Shown: in pieces, positions 32,284 through 40,213 of the stretch
How positions within the stretch are numbered: position 1 is the first letter of the stretch
How the letters are laid out: each line of letters starts with the position of its first letter
Source: Streptomyces venezuelae
GTDB taxonomy: Bacteria; Actinomycetota; Actinomycetes; Streptomycetales; Streptomycetaceae
NCBI RefSeq assembly: GCF_008642355.1
Contig: NZ_CP029193.1
Span: 4,364,001 to 4,428,000 of the forward strand
Direction: 5' to 3'
DNA: 64,000 nucleotides
Notes under the pieces: model-generated
Database searches by the model: none
Seen by the model: the letters and a program-made list of their open reading frames with translations, nothing else
Told to the model about the DNA's origin: nothing
Translations under genes and position numbers: made by a program

Positions 32284-33165
32284 ATGGCAAATGGGCAGTG
32301 GTACCCCCCGGAGTGGCCCGACCGCATCCGCGCCCTCGCGAGCGGCGAGCTGACGCCGGCGACGCCGCGCCGTGCCGCGACCGTCATGCTGCTCAGGGAC
32401 GGGCGTGACGAGGCGGGGAACGGCGCGCCGGAAGTACACATGCTGCGCAGACGCGCCTCCATGGCCTTCGCCGGAGGCGCGTACGCGTACCCCGGCGGCG
32501 GCGTCGACCCGCGCGACGACGACCACCTGGTGCGTTGGGCGGGCCCCACGCGCGCGTCCTGGGCGGCCAGGCTCGGTGTCGACGACGAGGCGGAGGCCCA
32601 GGCGATCGTCTGTGCCGCGGTCCGCGAGACGTACGAGGAGGCCGGTGTCCTGCTCGCGGGGCAGACGCCGGACACGGTCGTCGGCGACACCACGGGCGAC
32701 GACTGGGAGGCCGACCGCGAGGCGCTGGTGGCCCGCGAGCTCTCCTTCGCGCAGTTCCTGGACCGCAGGAACCTGCACCTGCGCAGCGATCTGCTCGCCG
32801 CGTGGGCGCGCTGGATCACTCCCGAGTTCGAGCCCAGGCGCTACGACACGTTCTTCTTCGTGGCCGCGCTCCCCGAGGGCCAGCGCACGCGCAACGCCTC
32901 CACGGAGGCCGATCGCACGGTCTGGATCCGTCCTTCGGAGGCGGCCGCCCGATACGACGACGGCGAACTCCTGATGATGCCGCCCACCATCGCGACCCTG
33001 CGCTCTCTGAGCGCCCACCCGACGCCCCGTGCGGCCCTCGCCGCGGCCCCGGGCCAGGACATGACGCCGGTGCTCGCCCAGGCCCGCCTGGAGGACGACA
33101 CGCTGGTGCTCTCCTGGCCGGGGCACGACGAGTTCACCAAGCGGGTGGGGGCGGGCGGGGAATGA
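32284..33165 (+). CDS. Nudix hydrolase
   Basis: 293 residues. Nudix fold with FAGGAYAYPGGGVDPRDDDH and the box end CAAVRETYEEAGVLLAG (RE-x-EE-x-G pattern) after an insertion of about 30 residues between the Gly-rich part and the REx2EE part. RR of VHMLRRRASMAFAGG precedes it. Such long Nudix proteins (NUDT19-like) often act on CoA or related diphosphates. It lies about 50 bases before the MBL gene and likely shares its transcript. Confidence 0.88.
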   Translation: MANGQWYPPEWPDRIRALASGELTPATPRRAATVMLLRDGRDEAGNGAPEVHMLRRRASMAFAGGAYAYPGGGVDPRDDDHLVRWAGPTRASWAARLGVDDEAEAQAIVCAAVRETYEEAGVLLAGQTPDTVVGDTTGDDWEADREALVARELSFAQFLDRRNLHLRSDLLAAWARWITPEFEPRRYDTFFFVAALPEGQRTRNASTEADRTVWIRPSEAAARYDDGELLMMPPTIATLRSLSAHPTPRAALAAAPGQDMTPVLAQARLEDDTLVLSWPGHDEFTKRVGAGGE

Positions 33166-33217
33166 AGGGTCGACCCCCGCTCGGCATCCGCCCGCCCCAG
33201 ACAGGAGTCCCCTTCGC

Positions 33218-34048
33218 ATGACCGATGCAGCCGCCCTCCCCGGGCAGCCCCGCGGCGGGGTCCTCAGCGGCCCCGCCACCACCCGCGCGGTCAACGTTCT
33301 CGCGCCCAACCCCTCCGCGATGACCCTGGACGGCACGAACACCTGGCTCGTGTCCGAGCCGGACTCACCGCTCGCCGTGGTCATCGACCCGGGCCCCCAG
33401 GACGACGCCCACCTGAGCCGCGTCATAGAGACGGCCGAAAAGCTCGGCAAGCGCGTCGCCCTGACCCTGCTCACCCACGGCCACCCCGACCACGCCGAGG
33501 GAGCCGCCCGCTTCGCCGAGCTGACGCGTACCCCCGTGCGGGCCCTGGACCCCGCCCTGCGCCTCGGCGACGAGGGCCTGGCGCCCGGCGACGTCATCAC
33601 CACGGGAGGCCTGGAGATGCGCGTCGTGGCGACGCCCGGCCACACCGCGGACTCGCTCTGCTTCCACCTGCCCGCGGACCAGGCGGTCCTGACGGGCGAC
33701 ACGATCCTCGGCCGCGGCACCACGGTCGTGGCGCACCCCGACGGCCGCCTCGGCGACTACCTGGACTCCCTGCGGCGGCTGCGGTCCCTGACGGTCGACG
33801 ACGGCGTCCACACGGTCCTGCCGGGCCACGGGCCGGTCCTGGAGGACGCACAGGGGGCCGTCGAGTTCTACCTGGCCCACCGCGCCACGCGCCTCGCCCA
33901 GGTCGAGACGGCCGTGGAGAACGGTCACGCGGAGGCCTCCGACGTCGTCGCGCACGTGTACGCCGACGTGGACCGCTCCCTGTGGCCCGCGGCGGAGCTC
34001 TCCGTCAGGGCGCAGCTGGACTACCTGCGGGAGCACGGGCTGATCTGA
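33218..34048 (+). CDS. Metallo-beta-lactamase fold hydrolase (LACTB2/GloB-like)
   Basis: 276 residues, ATG with AGGAG at a suitable distance. The zinc motif LLTHGHPDHAEG is near residue 88, followed by ATPGHTADSLCFHL, LTGDTILGRGTTVV and LPGHGPVLEDA, the ordered ligands of the family. The C-terminal helical part (AHRATRLAQVETAVENG...VYADVDRSLWPAAELSVRAQLDYL) is that of LACTB2-type proteins, which include RNases and thioester hydrolases. The substrate is not predictable here. Confidence 0.9.
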   Translation: MTDAAALPGQPRGGVLSGPATTRAVNVLAPNPSAMTLDGTNTWLVSEPDSPLAVVIDPGPQDDAHLSRVIETAEKLGKRVALTLLTHGHPDHAEGAARFAELTRTPVRALDPALRLGDEGLAPGDVITTGGLEMRVVATPGHTADSLCFHLPADQAVLTGDTILGRGTTVVAHPDGRLGDYLDSLRRLRSLTVDDGVHTVLPGHGPVLEDAQGAVEFYLAHRATRLAQVETAVENGHAEASDVVAHVYADVDRSLWPAAELSVRAQLDYLREHGLI

Positions 34049-34101
34049 CGCGGCTGGGACACCGCCCGTGCACCGCGCGGACAACGCTCGGGACAACGCG
34101 A

Positions 34102-34133
34102 ATGGGTCCCGCCTCCCAAGGGGCGGGACCCAT
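34102..34133. terminator. Bidirectional terminator between MBL hydrolase and crp
   Basis: ATGGGTCCCGCC and GGCGGGACCCAT pair perfectly over 12 bases with an eight-base loop, between two convergent genes. Confidence 0.85.
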
Positions 34134-34151
34134 CCACGTACAGATACAGCG

Positions 34152-34826
34152 TCAGCGCGACCGCTTGGCCAGCCGCTCCACGTCCAGCAGGATCACGGCA
34201 CGGGCCTCGAGCCGCAGCCAGCCGCGGCCCGCGAAGTCCGCGAGCGCCTTGTTGACCGTCTCGCGGGAGGCGCCGACCAGCTGGGCCAGCTCTTCCTGCG
34301 TGAGGTCGTGCACGACGTGGATGCCCTCCTCGGACTGCACGCCGAAGCGGCGCGACAGGTCGAGCAGTGCGCGGGCCACACGCCCCGGCACGTCGGAGAA
34401 GACCAGGTCGGACATCTGGTCGTTGGTCTTGCGCAGGCGCCGGGCGACGGCGCGCAGCAGCGCGGCGGCCACCTCGGGGCGGGCGTTCAGCCACGGCTGG
34501 AGGTCGCCGTGGCCCAGGCCGAGCAGCTTCACCTCGGTGAGCGCGGAGGCCGTGGCGGTCCGCGGGCCCGGGTCGAAGAGCGACAGCTCACCGATGAGCT
34601 CGCCGGGGCCGAGCACCGCGAGCATGTTCTCGCGCCCGTCGGGCGAGGTGCGGTGGAGCTTCACCTTGCCCTCGGTGACCACGTAGAGGCGGTCTCCGGG
34701 GTCACCCTCATGGAAAAGAGCATCCCCGCGCGCGAGCGTCACCTCACTCATGGAGGCGCGGAGCTCCGCGGCCTGCTCGTCATCGAGCGCCGCGAAGAGC
34801 GGGGCGCGCCGCAGAACGTCGTCCAC
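34152..34826 (-). CDS. crp: Crp/cAMP receptor-like transcription regulator
   Basis: 224 residues from a GTG with AAGGAGAG upstream; the length equals that of S. coelicolor Crp. Cyclic-nucleotide domain: FHEGDPGDRLYVVTEGKVKLHRTSPDGRENMLAVLGPGELIGELSLFDPGPRTATASAL (phosphate-binding cassette GELSLFDPGPRTAT). Helix-turn-helix: TQEELAQLVGASRETVNKALADF near residue 170. In Streptomyces Crp controls germination, growth and antibiotic output. A TGTGA/TCACA element lies 92 bases upstream of the start. The gene is convergent with the MBL gene and divergent from nth. Confidence 0.96.
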   Translation of the reverse strand: MDDVLRRAPLFAALDDEQAAELRASMSEVTLARGDALFHEGDPGDRLYVVTEGKVKLHRTSPDGRENMLAVLGPGELIGELSLFDPGPRTATASALTEVKLLGLGHGDLQPWLNARPEVAAALLRAVARRLRKTNDQMSDLVFSDVPGRVARALLDLSRRFGVQSEEGIHVVHDLTQEELAQLVGASRETVNKALADFAGRGWLRLEARAVILLDVERLAKRSR

Positions 34827-35185
34827 GAGTTCTCTCCTTGTCGACCTGCTCAGGGGATCTTGATTCCCCCGCATATCAGGGGTCCGTGTTCCCCATTTTG
34901 CCGGACGGTCCAAACAGTGTGATCAGTCACAAGTCTGCCGCACCGGCGTCGCAAGCTGTGCGGGAGGGGGCCAATTGGGGGCCGATCCCGGGGGTCAAGG
35001 ACGAATGTCAGTGCTGGGCTCTAGGCTGGCCGGGTGTCCAAAAAGCCGGTGAGAGCGCAGGCCGAGGGGGCTGAGCAGGTGGCCGCACCCCGCGATTCCG
35101 CTGTGGGCGAACATGCGTCCTACACCCCTGACAAAGCGACAAATCGGACAGGTTCCCTGATGTCCCCGGCGATGAGGTCGGCCCT
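34827..35185. other. Divergent region between crp and nth
   Basis: No gene is seen. It contains the TGTGA-TCAG-TCACA element at 34918-34931 and AT-rich stretches at 34850-34920 that may hold the crp promoter. The nth side has no obvious boxes; its GTG start is preceded by GAGGTCGG. Confidence 0.5.
34918..34931. promoter_or_regulatory. Crp-like half-site pair TGTGA-N4-TCACA
   Basis: The arms match the E. coli CRP consensus exactly, but the spacer is four rather than six bases. It could be an autoregulatory site for Crp or chance. It lies 92 bases before the crp start and about 255 bases before nth. Confidence 0.4.
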
Positions 35186-36169
35186 GTGAGCACGAAGAAG
35201 ACGACGGAAACGACGACAGCGGCGGCGACGCCCGCGAAGAAGAAGTCCGCGGCAGCCAAGAAGACCAGCGCGGCGAAGAAGGTGACCGCGGCGAAGACGT
35301 CCACGGCGGCCAAGAAGACCGCCGCCAAGAAGACGACCGCGGTGAAGAAGGCGCCCGCACCCGCGAAGACCACTGCGGCCAAGACGTCCGCCGCCGAGAA
35401 GACGCCGGAGTCCCACGCCGCCCTCGTCCGCCGTGCCCGGCGGATCAACCGGGAGCTCGCGGAGGTGTACTCGTACGCGCACCCGGAGCTGGACTTCGAG
35501 AACCCCTTCGAGCTCCTGGTCGCCACGGTCCTCTCCGCCCAGACCACCGACCTGCGCGTGAACCAGACGACCCCGCGCCTCTTCGCCAAGTACCCGACCC
35601 CGGAGGACCTGGCGGCGGCCGTCCCCGAGGAGGTCGAGGAGCTGATCAGGCCGACCGGCTTCTTCCGCGCCAAGACCAAGTCGATCATGGGCCTGGCGAA
35701 GGCGCTGCGGGACGACTTCGGCGGCGAGGTCCCGGGCCGCGTAGACGATCTCGTGAAGCTGCCGGGCGTGGGCCGCAAGACCGCGTTCGTCGTGCTCGGC
35801 AACGCGTTCGGCGTCCCCGGCATCACCGTGGACACCCACTTCGGCCGTCTGGTGCGGCGCTGGAAGTGGACCGAGGAGACCGACCCCGTGAAGGTCGAGA
35901 CGGCGGTCGCCGCGCTCTTCCCGAAGAGCGAGTGGACGATGCTGTCGCACCGCGTGATCTTCCACGGGCGCCGCATCTGCCACTCCCGCAAGCCCGCGTG
36001 CGGCGCCTGCCCGATCGCCCCGCTCTGCCCGTCGTACGGGGAGGGGGAGACCGACCCGGAGAAGGCGAAGAAGCTGCTGAAGTACGAGATGGGCGGATTC
36101 CCCGGCCAGCGCCTCAAGCCGCCGCCGGACTATCCCGGCAAGCCGGCGCCCCCGCTCGCCGCCGGATGA
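35186..36169 (+). CDS. nth: Endonuclease III with a histone-H1-like N-terminal tail
   Basis: 327 residues, GTG start. From residue about 72 it is a complete endonuclease [25 protein letters not shown], the helix-hairpin-helix [18 protein letters not shown] with the catalytic Lys, [15 protein letters not shown] with the catalytic Asp, and a [4Fe-4S] loop C-x6-C-x2-C-x5-C ([18 protein letters not shown]). The enzyme removes oxidised pyrimidines and nicks the abasic site. The first 70 residues are Ala/Lys/Thr repeats ([20 protein letters not shown]) like histone H1 or the tail of HupS. A shorter start is possible but has no good ribosome binding site. Confidence 0.94.
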   Translation: MSTKKTTETTTAAATPAKKKSAAAKKTSAAKKVTAAKTSTAAKKTAAKKTTAVKKAPAPAKTTAAKTSAAEKTPESHAALVRRARRINRELAEVYSYAHPELDFENPFELLVATVLSAQTTDLRVNQTTPRLFAKYPTPEDLAAAVPEEVEELIRPTGFFRAKTKSIMGLAKALRDDFGGEVPGRVDDLVKLPGVGRKTAFVVLGNAFGVPGITVDTHFGRLVRRWKWTEETDPVKVETAVAALFPKSEWTMLSHRVIFHGRRICHSRKPACGACPIAPLCPSYGEGETDPEKAKKLLKYEMGGFPGQRLKPPPDYPGKPAPPLAAG

Positions 36170-36240
36170 AGTGACACCGACGCAGGTGTGGAACGAACCG
36201 CAGGGGAAAGAGCGTTGTCCAGAGACGGACGGGGGTGCCG

Positions 36241-37095
36241 ATGACGCACGCGAGCGAGACGACGAACGCCACCGATAACGGCGACACGACCCGAGCGACC
36301 CACGTGAGCGGGGCAACCCACGTGAGCGGGGCGACCCACGTGAGCGGGGCGACCCACGTGAGCGGGGCGACCCAGAGAAGCGGGGCAAGCCACGCGAGCG
36401 ACGCGGCCCGCGCGAGTCGGGCTGCCCAAGGGGAGTTGCTCAGCACCGCAGGTCTGCCCTCCTGGCTCGACCCGGTCATCCACGCCGCGCAGACCGTCCA
36501 GCCCCTCCAGCTGAGCCGGTTCCTGCCCCCGGAGAGCGGCGCCGGACGCCAGTCCGCCGTACTCATCCTCTTCGGAGAGGGCGAAAAGGGCCCGGAGATA
36601 CTCCTGATGGAGCGCGCCGGCTCCCTCCGCTCGCACGCGGGCCAGCCCTCGTTCCCCGGCGGCGCCCTCGACCCCGAGGACGGCGACCCCCAGGGCGAGG
36701 GCCCGCTGCGTGCCGCGCTGCGCGAGGCCGAGGAGGAGACGGGCCTCGACCCCCGCGGCGTCCAGCTCTTCGCCGAGCTGCCCCGCCTGTTCATCCCCGT
36801 CAGCGACTTCGTCGTCACCCCGGTCCTCGGCTGGTGGCGCACCCCGACGCCGGTCGGCGTCGTCGATCCGAACGAGACCGCCCGGGTCTTCACGGTTCCC
36901 GTGGCAGATCTCACGGACCCCGAGAACCGGGCCATGGCGATCCACCCCAGTGGTCACCACGGCCCCGCCTTCCTCGTCGAGTCCGCCCTGGTCTGGGGTT
37001 TCACGGCCGGCGTGATCGATAGAATCCTGCACTTCGCGGGCTGGGAGCGCCCCTGGGACCGCAGCAGGCAGGTCCCGCTCGACTGGCGCGCATGA
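36241..37095 (+). CDS. Nudix hydrolase, probable CoA pyrophosphatase
   Basis: 284 residues if started at ATG; a GTG two codons earlier is possible. The Nudix core QPSFPGGALDPEDGD, then GPLRAALREAEEETGLDP matches NudL/CoaSE-like enzymes, which also show ERAGSLRSHAGQPSFPGG and FIPVSDFVVTPVLGWW. It hydrolyses CoA or similar diphosphates. The first 60 residues are unusual: seven copies of a six-residue unit (ATHVSG and variants). The true start could be near residue 65, before LLSTAGLPSWLDPV, where relatives begin. It is followed by marP about 50 bases on. Confidence 0.85.
   Translation: MTHASETTNATDNGDTTRATHVSGATHVSGATHVSGATHVSGATQRSGASHASDAARASRAAQGELLSTAGLPSWLDPVIHAAQTVQPLQLSRFLPPESGAGRQSAVLILFGEGEKGPEILLMERAGSLRSHAGQPSFPGGALDPEDGDPQGEGPLRAALREAEEETGLDPRGVQLFAELPRLFIPVSDFVVTPVLGWWRTPTPVGVVDPNETARVFTVPVADLTDPENRAMAIHPSGHHGPAFLVESALVWGFTAGVIDRILHFAGWERPWDRSRQVPLDWRA
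36295..36420 (+). repeat. Seven 18-base tandem repeats at the Nudix 5' end
   Basis: Seven adjacent 18-base units; the first four are near identical (each contains CACGTGAGCGGGGC) and later ones decay. In frame they encode ATHVSG-type repeats at residues 19-60. A young minisatellite by its low divergence. Confidence 0.88.
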
Positions 37096-37143
37096 CAAGG
37101 TTGCGGGGTACGGCGACCGCGATGCGAGGCGAGGATTGAATCG

Positions 37144-38349
37144 GTGAACGTGCTGGACGTCCTGCTGCTGCTCGCCGCCGTGTGGTTCGCGGTCGTGGGG
37201 TACCGCCAGGGCTTCGTGGTCGGCATTCTCTCGGTGATCGGCTTCCTGGGCGGTGGCCTCGTCGCCGTCTACCTCCTGCCGATCGTCTGGGACGCGCTCA
37301 ACGACGACGACGCGGCCACGGTGAGCACGACCGCGGCGGTCGTCGCCGTCGTCATCGTGATCGTCTGCGCCTCCATCGGGCAGGCCTTCACCACGCACCT
37401 CGGCAACAAGCTGCGCAGATACATCACGTGGCAGCCGGCCCGCGCCCTGGACGCGACGGGTGGCGCCCTGGTGAACGTGGTCGCGATGCTCCTCGTCGCC
37501 TGGCTGATCGGCTCCCTCCTGGCGGGCGCGACGCTGCCGACGCTCGGCAAGGAAGTCCGCAACTCCAAGGTGCTGCTCGGCGTCGACCGGGCCCTGCCCG
37601 GCCAGGCCGACACCTGGTTCACGGACTTCTCCTCGGTCCTCGCGCGCAACGGCTTCCCGCAGGTCTTCAGCCCGTTCTCGGACGAGCCGATCACGGAGGT
37701 CAAGCCTCCGGACCCCAAGCTCGCCAAGAGCCCGGTCGCCACGAAGGCGAAGCGCTCCATCGTGAAGGTCCGCGGCGAGGCCCGCAGTTGCGGCAAGGTC
37801 CTCGAAGGCACCGGCTTCGTCTTCGCGGAACGCCGCGTGATGACGAACGCGCACGTGGTCGGCGGCGTGGACGACCCGACGGTCCAGATAGGCGATCAGG
37901 GTCAGATCTACGACGCGAAGGTCGTCCTGTACGACTGGGAGCGCGACATCGCCGTACTGGACGTGCCCACGCTGCGGGCACCCGCCCTGCAGTTCACGTC
38001 CAAGGACGCGGCGAGCGGCGCGGGCGCCATCGTCGCGGGCTTCCCCGAGGACGGGCCCTACGACGTGCGTCCCGCGCGCGTACGCGGTCGCATCACGGCC
38101 AAGGGCCCGGACATCTACCACCGGGGCACCGTGCGCCGTGATGTGTACTCGCTCTACGCGACCGTCCGCCAGGGCAACTCCGGCGGCCCGCTGCTCACGC
38201 CCGACGGCAAGGTCTACGGCGTGGTCTTCGCGAAGTCCCTCGACGACCCGGACACCGGCTATGCGCTGACGACGGACGAGGTGCGCGAGGACATCGAGAA
38301 GGGCCGCACCGCCAACCAGGAGGTCGACAGCGAGGGCTGCGCGCTCTAG
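37144..38349 (+). CDS. MarP-type membrane serine protease (CvpA + trypsin-like)
   Basis: 401 residues. Four membrane segments of a CvpA/colicin V production domain (residues about 5-125) precede an extracellular chymotrypsin-fold protease. The catalytic triad is visible: NAHVVGG (His), ERDIAVLDVP (Asp), RQGNSGGPLLTPDG (Ser). A Cys in RSCGKV near residue 217 and another near the end (SEGCAL) may form the disulfide that controls Mycobacterium tuberculosis MarP. MarP is needed for acid and oxidative stress survival there. GTG start, weakly spaced ribosome binding site. Confidence 0.93.
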   Translation: MNVLDVLLLLAAVWFAVVGYRQGFVVGILSVIGFLGGGLVAVYLLPIVWDALNDDDAATVSTTAAVVAVVIVIVCASIGQAFTTHLGNKLRRYITWQPARALDATGGALVNVVAMLLVAWLIGSLLAGATLPTLGKEVRNSKVLLGVDRALPGQADTWFTDFSSVLARNGFPQVFSPFSDEPITEVKPPDPKLAKSPVATKAKRSIVKVRGEARSCGKVLEGTGFVFAERRVMTNAHVVGGVDDPTVQIGDQGQIYDAKVVLYDWERDIAVLDVPTLRAPALQFTSKDAASGAGAIVAGFPEDGPYDVRPARVRGRITAKGPDIYHRGTVRRDVYSLYATVRQGNSGGPLLTPDGKVYGVVFAKSLDDPDTGYALTTDEVREDIEKGRTANQEVDSEGCAL

Positions 38350-38382
38350 AGCGGCGGTCGGGGGCCCGGAGGAGGAGCGGGG

Positions 38383-38571
38383 TCAGTCGCGGGTGTGCCG
38401 GAGCCGCGCGGAGACCCAGCGGGCCCTCCGGCGGAGAATGCGGGGAATGCCCATTTCCTGAGGGGGGCCGTGATGACCCGGGTCCTGCGGCACGCCCCTC
38501 TCACGGCTGTTCAGCGCTGCGGCCGAGCGGCGATTGCGTGCTACGTCACTGTAGTCGTGCGTCCAGCCCAT
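38383..38571 (-). CDS. Small basic protein, uncertain
   Basis: 62 residues (GWTHDYSDVARNRRSAAALNSRERG...PRILRRRARWVSARLRHTRD), basic, without signal or membrane segment. I have a faint memory of similar Streptomyces sequences but cannot name a family. The upstream CGGGG is too close to the ATG for a good ribosome binding site. It fills the gap between marP and the epoxide hydrolase gene and reads in the direction of the latter. Treat as tentative. Confidence 0.4.
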   Translation of the reverse strand: MGWTHDYSDVARNRRSAAALNSRERGVPQDPGHHGPPQEMGIPRILRRRARWVSARLRHTRD

Positions 38572-38725
38572 ACCCCGACGTGTGCCCGTGCCTCATGGTC
38601 GGTAATCGCGCTCAGGGGCCCCAATTGGCCTATGCGCGAGGCAATTGGCGTTCGTAGGACAGGCGTTCGTATGAACCCGTCGACGATCCGCCTCACGGGC
38701 CGTCGGCGATGCGCCTCACGGGCCG

Positions 38726-39667
38726 TCAGCGATCGGGCTCGGGGTCCTTCAGCCAGTTCACGAGCTCCGTCGAGAACGCCACCGGGTCCTCCTCGTGCGG
38801 GAAGTGGCCGAGCCCGTCGAACAGCCGCCAGCGGTACGGCGCTTCGACGTACTCGCCCGAGCCCGCCGCGCTCCTCGTCCGCATCACGGGGTCGAGCGAA
38901 CCGTGCAGATGCAGCGTCGGCACCCGCACCGGGCGCTTCATGCGGCGGTTGAACTGGATGCCGTCGGGGCGTGCCATCGACCGGACCATCCAGCGGTACG
39001 GCTCGATCGAGCAGTGCGCCGTCGACGGGATGCACATCGCCCGCCGGTACGTCTCGACCGCCTCGTCGTCCGGCAGGCCGGGCCCGGACCAGTCCCGCAC
39101 CAGACGGCCCACCAGGGCCCCGTCGTCGGCGACGAGTTGACGCTCCGGCACCCAGGGCCGCTGAAAGCCCCACACGTACGACGCCGACGCGGTCTGCTTG
39201 CGGTCCGACAGCATCGCCGAACGCCAGCGCCGCGGATGCGGCATCGAGGAGACGGCGAGGCGGCGCACCAGCTTGGGCCGCATCACGGCCGCCGTCCACG
39301 CGAGGTACCCGCCCAGGTCGTGCCCGACGAGCGCGGCGTCCGGCTCACCCAGGGAACGTACGACACCGGTGATGTCGAGAGCGAGGTTCGCCGGGTCGTA
39401 GCCGCGAGGCGTGCGGTCGCTGCCGCCCACGCCCCGCAGGTCCATCGCGACGGCCCGGAAACCGGCGTCCGCGAGCGCCACCATCTGGTGCCGCCACGTC
39501 CACCAGAACTGCGGGAAACCGTGCAGGAGCAGGACCAGCGGCCCGTCCCCCATCTCGGCGATGTGGAAGCGCGCGCCGTTGGCGGCCACATCCCGGTGGG
39601 TCCAGGGTCCCTCGATGCGTACGACCGAGGCGGAGGATTGGGCCGATTGGGCGGCGGGGTCCGTCAT
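38726..39667 (-). CDS. Alpha/beta hydrolase, epoxide hydrolase type
   Basis: 313 residues. HGFPQFWWTWRHQ is the oxyanion HGxP motif with the aromatic neighbours typical of epoxide hydrolases. The nucleophile is Asp in LVGHDLGGYLAW, not Ser, and the base is His in GLGHFPHEE near the C-terminus; cap residues Tyr-rich (YRRAMC, EPYRW) support epoxide opening. It likely acts on small epoxides in the cytoplasm. Its start overlaps the holin-like gene stop (ATGA), so it is co-transcribed with that gene and nhaA. Confidence 0.88.
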   Translation of the reverse strand: MTDPAAQSAQSSASVVRIEGPWTHRDVAANGARFHIAEMGDGPLVLLLHGFPQFWWTWRHQMVALADAGFRAVAMDLRGVGGSDRTPRGYDPANLALDITGVVRSLGEPDAALVGHDLGGYLAWTAAVMRPKLVRRLAVSSMPHPRRWRSAMLSDRKQTASASYVWGFQRPWVPERQLVADDGALVGRLVRDWSGPGLPDDEAVETYRRAMCIPSTAHCSIEPYRWMVRSMARPDGIQFNRRMKRPVRVPTLHLHGSLDPVMRTRSAAGSGEYVEAPYRWRLFDGLGHFPHEEDPVAFSTELVNWLKDPEPDR

Positions 39668-40161
39668 GAGGACGAGCGTGCCACAGTGGCCCCCGTCTCA
39701 CCGATTCGTACGTCGACGGCACCCGTGGGGCCCACTGCGCGGGGATGCGGCTTGACGTTCCCCAGTACGGCAGCCGTCTCCTTGGCCGAAGCGGCGACCT
39801 TCTGCGGGCCCTTGCCCTTCTTGGCCTTCTTCGCGAAGACGACGCCGATCAGCGCGAGCAACCCGGCCACCAGCACGTTCGCGGCGAAGGACAGCAGGAA
39901 GCAGACGGCGAGGTTCCAGCCGCTCCAGGTACGGATGCCGTACGCGAGCGCGAAACTCAGCATCGGCAGCGAGAAAATGAGGACCGCTCCGGCCGCGGCG
40001 AACGCGCCGCCGCCGATCGCACCGCGCTTCACGTCCTGCCGCAGCTGCGCCTTGGCCAGCGCGATCTCGTCGTGGACCAGCGCGGACATCTCACCGGTCG
40101 CCGTGGCGACCAGTTGGCCGAGGCTGCGCTCGGCGCCGACGGGGCCGTCGGGTGAGCTCAT
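39664..40161 (-). CDS. Holin-superfamily-III-like membrane protein (PF07332 type)
   Basis: 165 residues; GGGGAGAACGCG precedes the ATG. N-terminal amphipathic helix (SLGQLVATATGEMSALVHDEIALAKAQLRQDVKR), then two membrane segments (GGAFAAAGAVLIFSLPMLSFALAYGI, WNLAVCFLLSFAANVLVAGLLALIGVVFA) and a Lys-rich tail KKAKKGKGPQK. This is the actinobacterial 'phage holin family' architecture; despite the name a role in lysis is unproven. It lies between nhaA (52 bases) and the epoxide hydrolase gene (overlap). Confidence 0.86.
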   Translation of the reverse strand: MSSPDGPVGAERSLGQLVATATGEMSALVHDEIALAKAQLRQDVKRGAIGGGAFAAAGAVLIFSLPMLSFALAYGIRTWSGWNLAVCFLLSFAANVLVAGLLALIGVVFAKKAKKGKGPQKVAASAKETAAVLGNVKPHPRAVGPTGAVDVRIGETGATVARSSS

Positions 40162-40213
40162 CGCGTTCTCCCCTTTTTCTCTTCTGATCTCTTCTGAGAA
40201 GTGTCTGCTCAGA

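Noticed and set aside
39664..40161. Prophage holin and lysis module
   Set aside because: The protein belongs to the actinobacterial holin-III-like membrane family but has no endolysin or phage genes around it; it is coupled to a chromosomal hydrolase gene.
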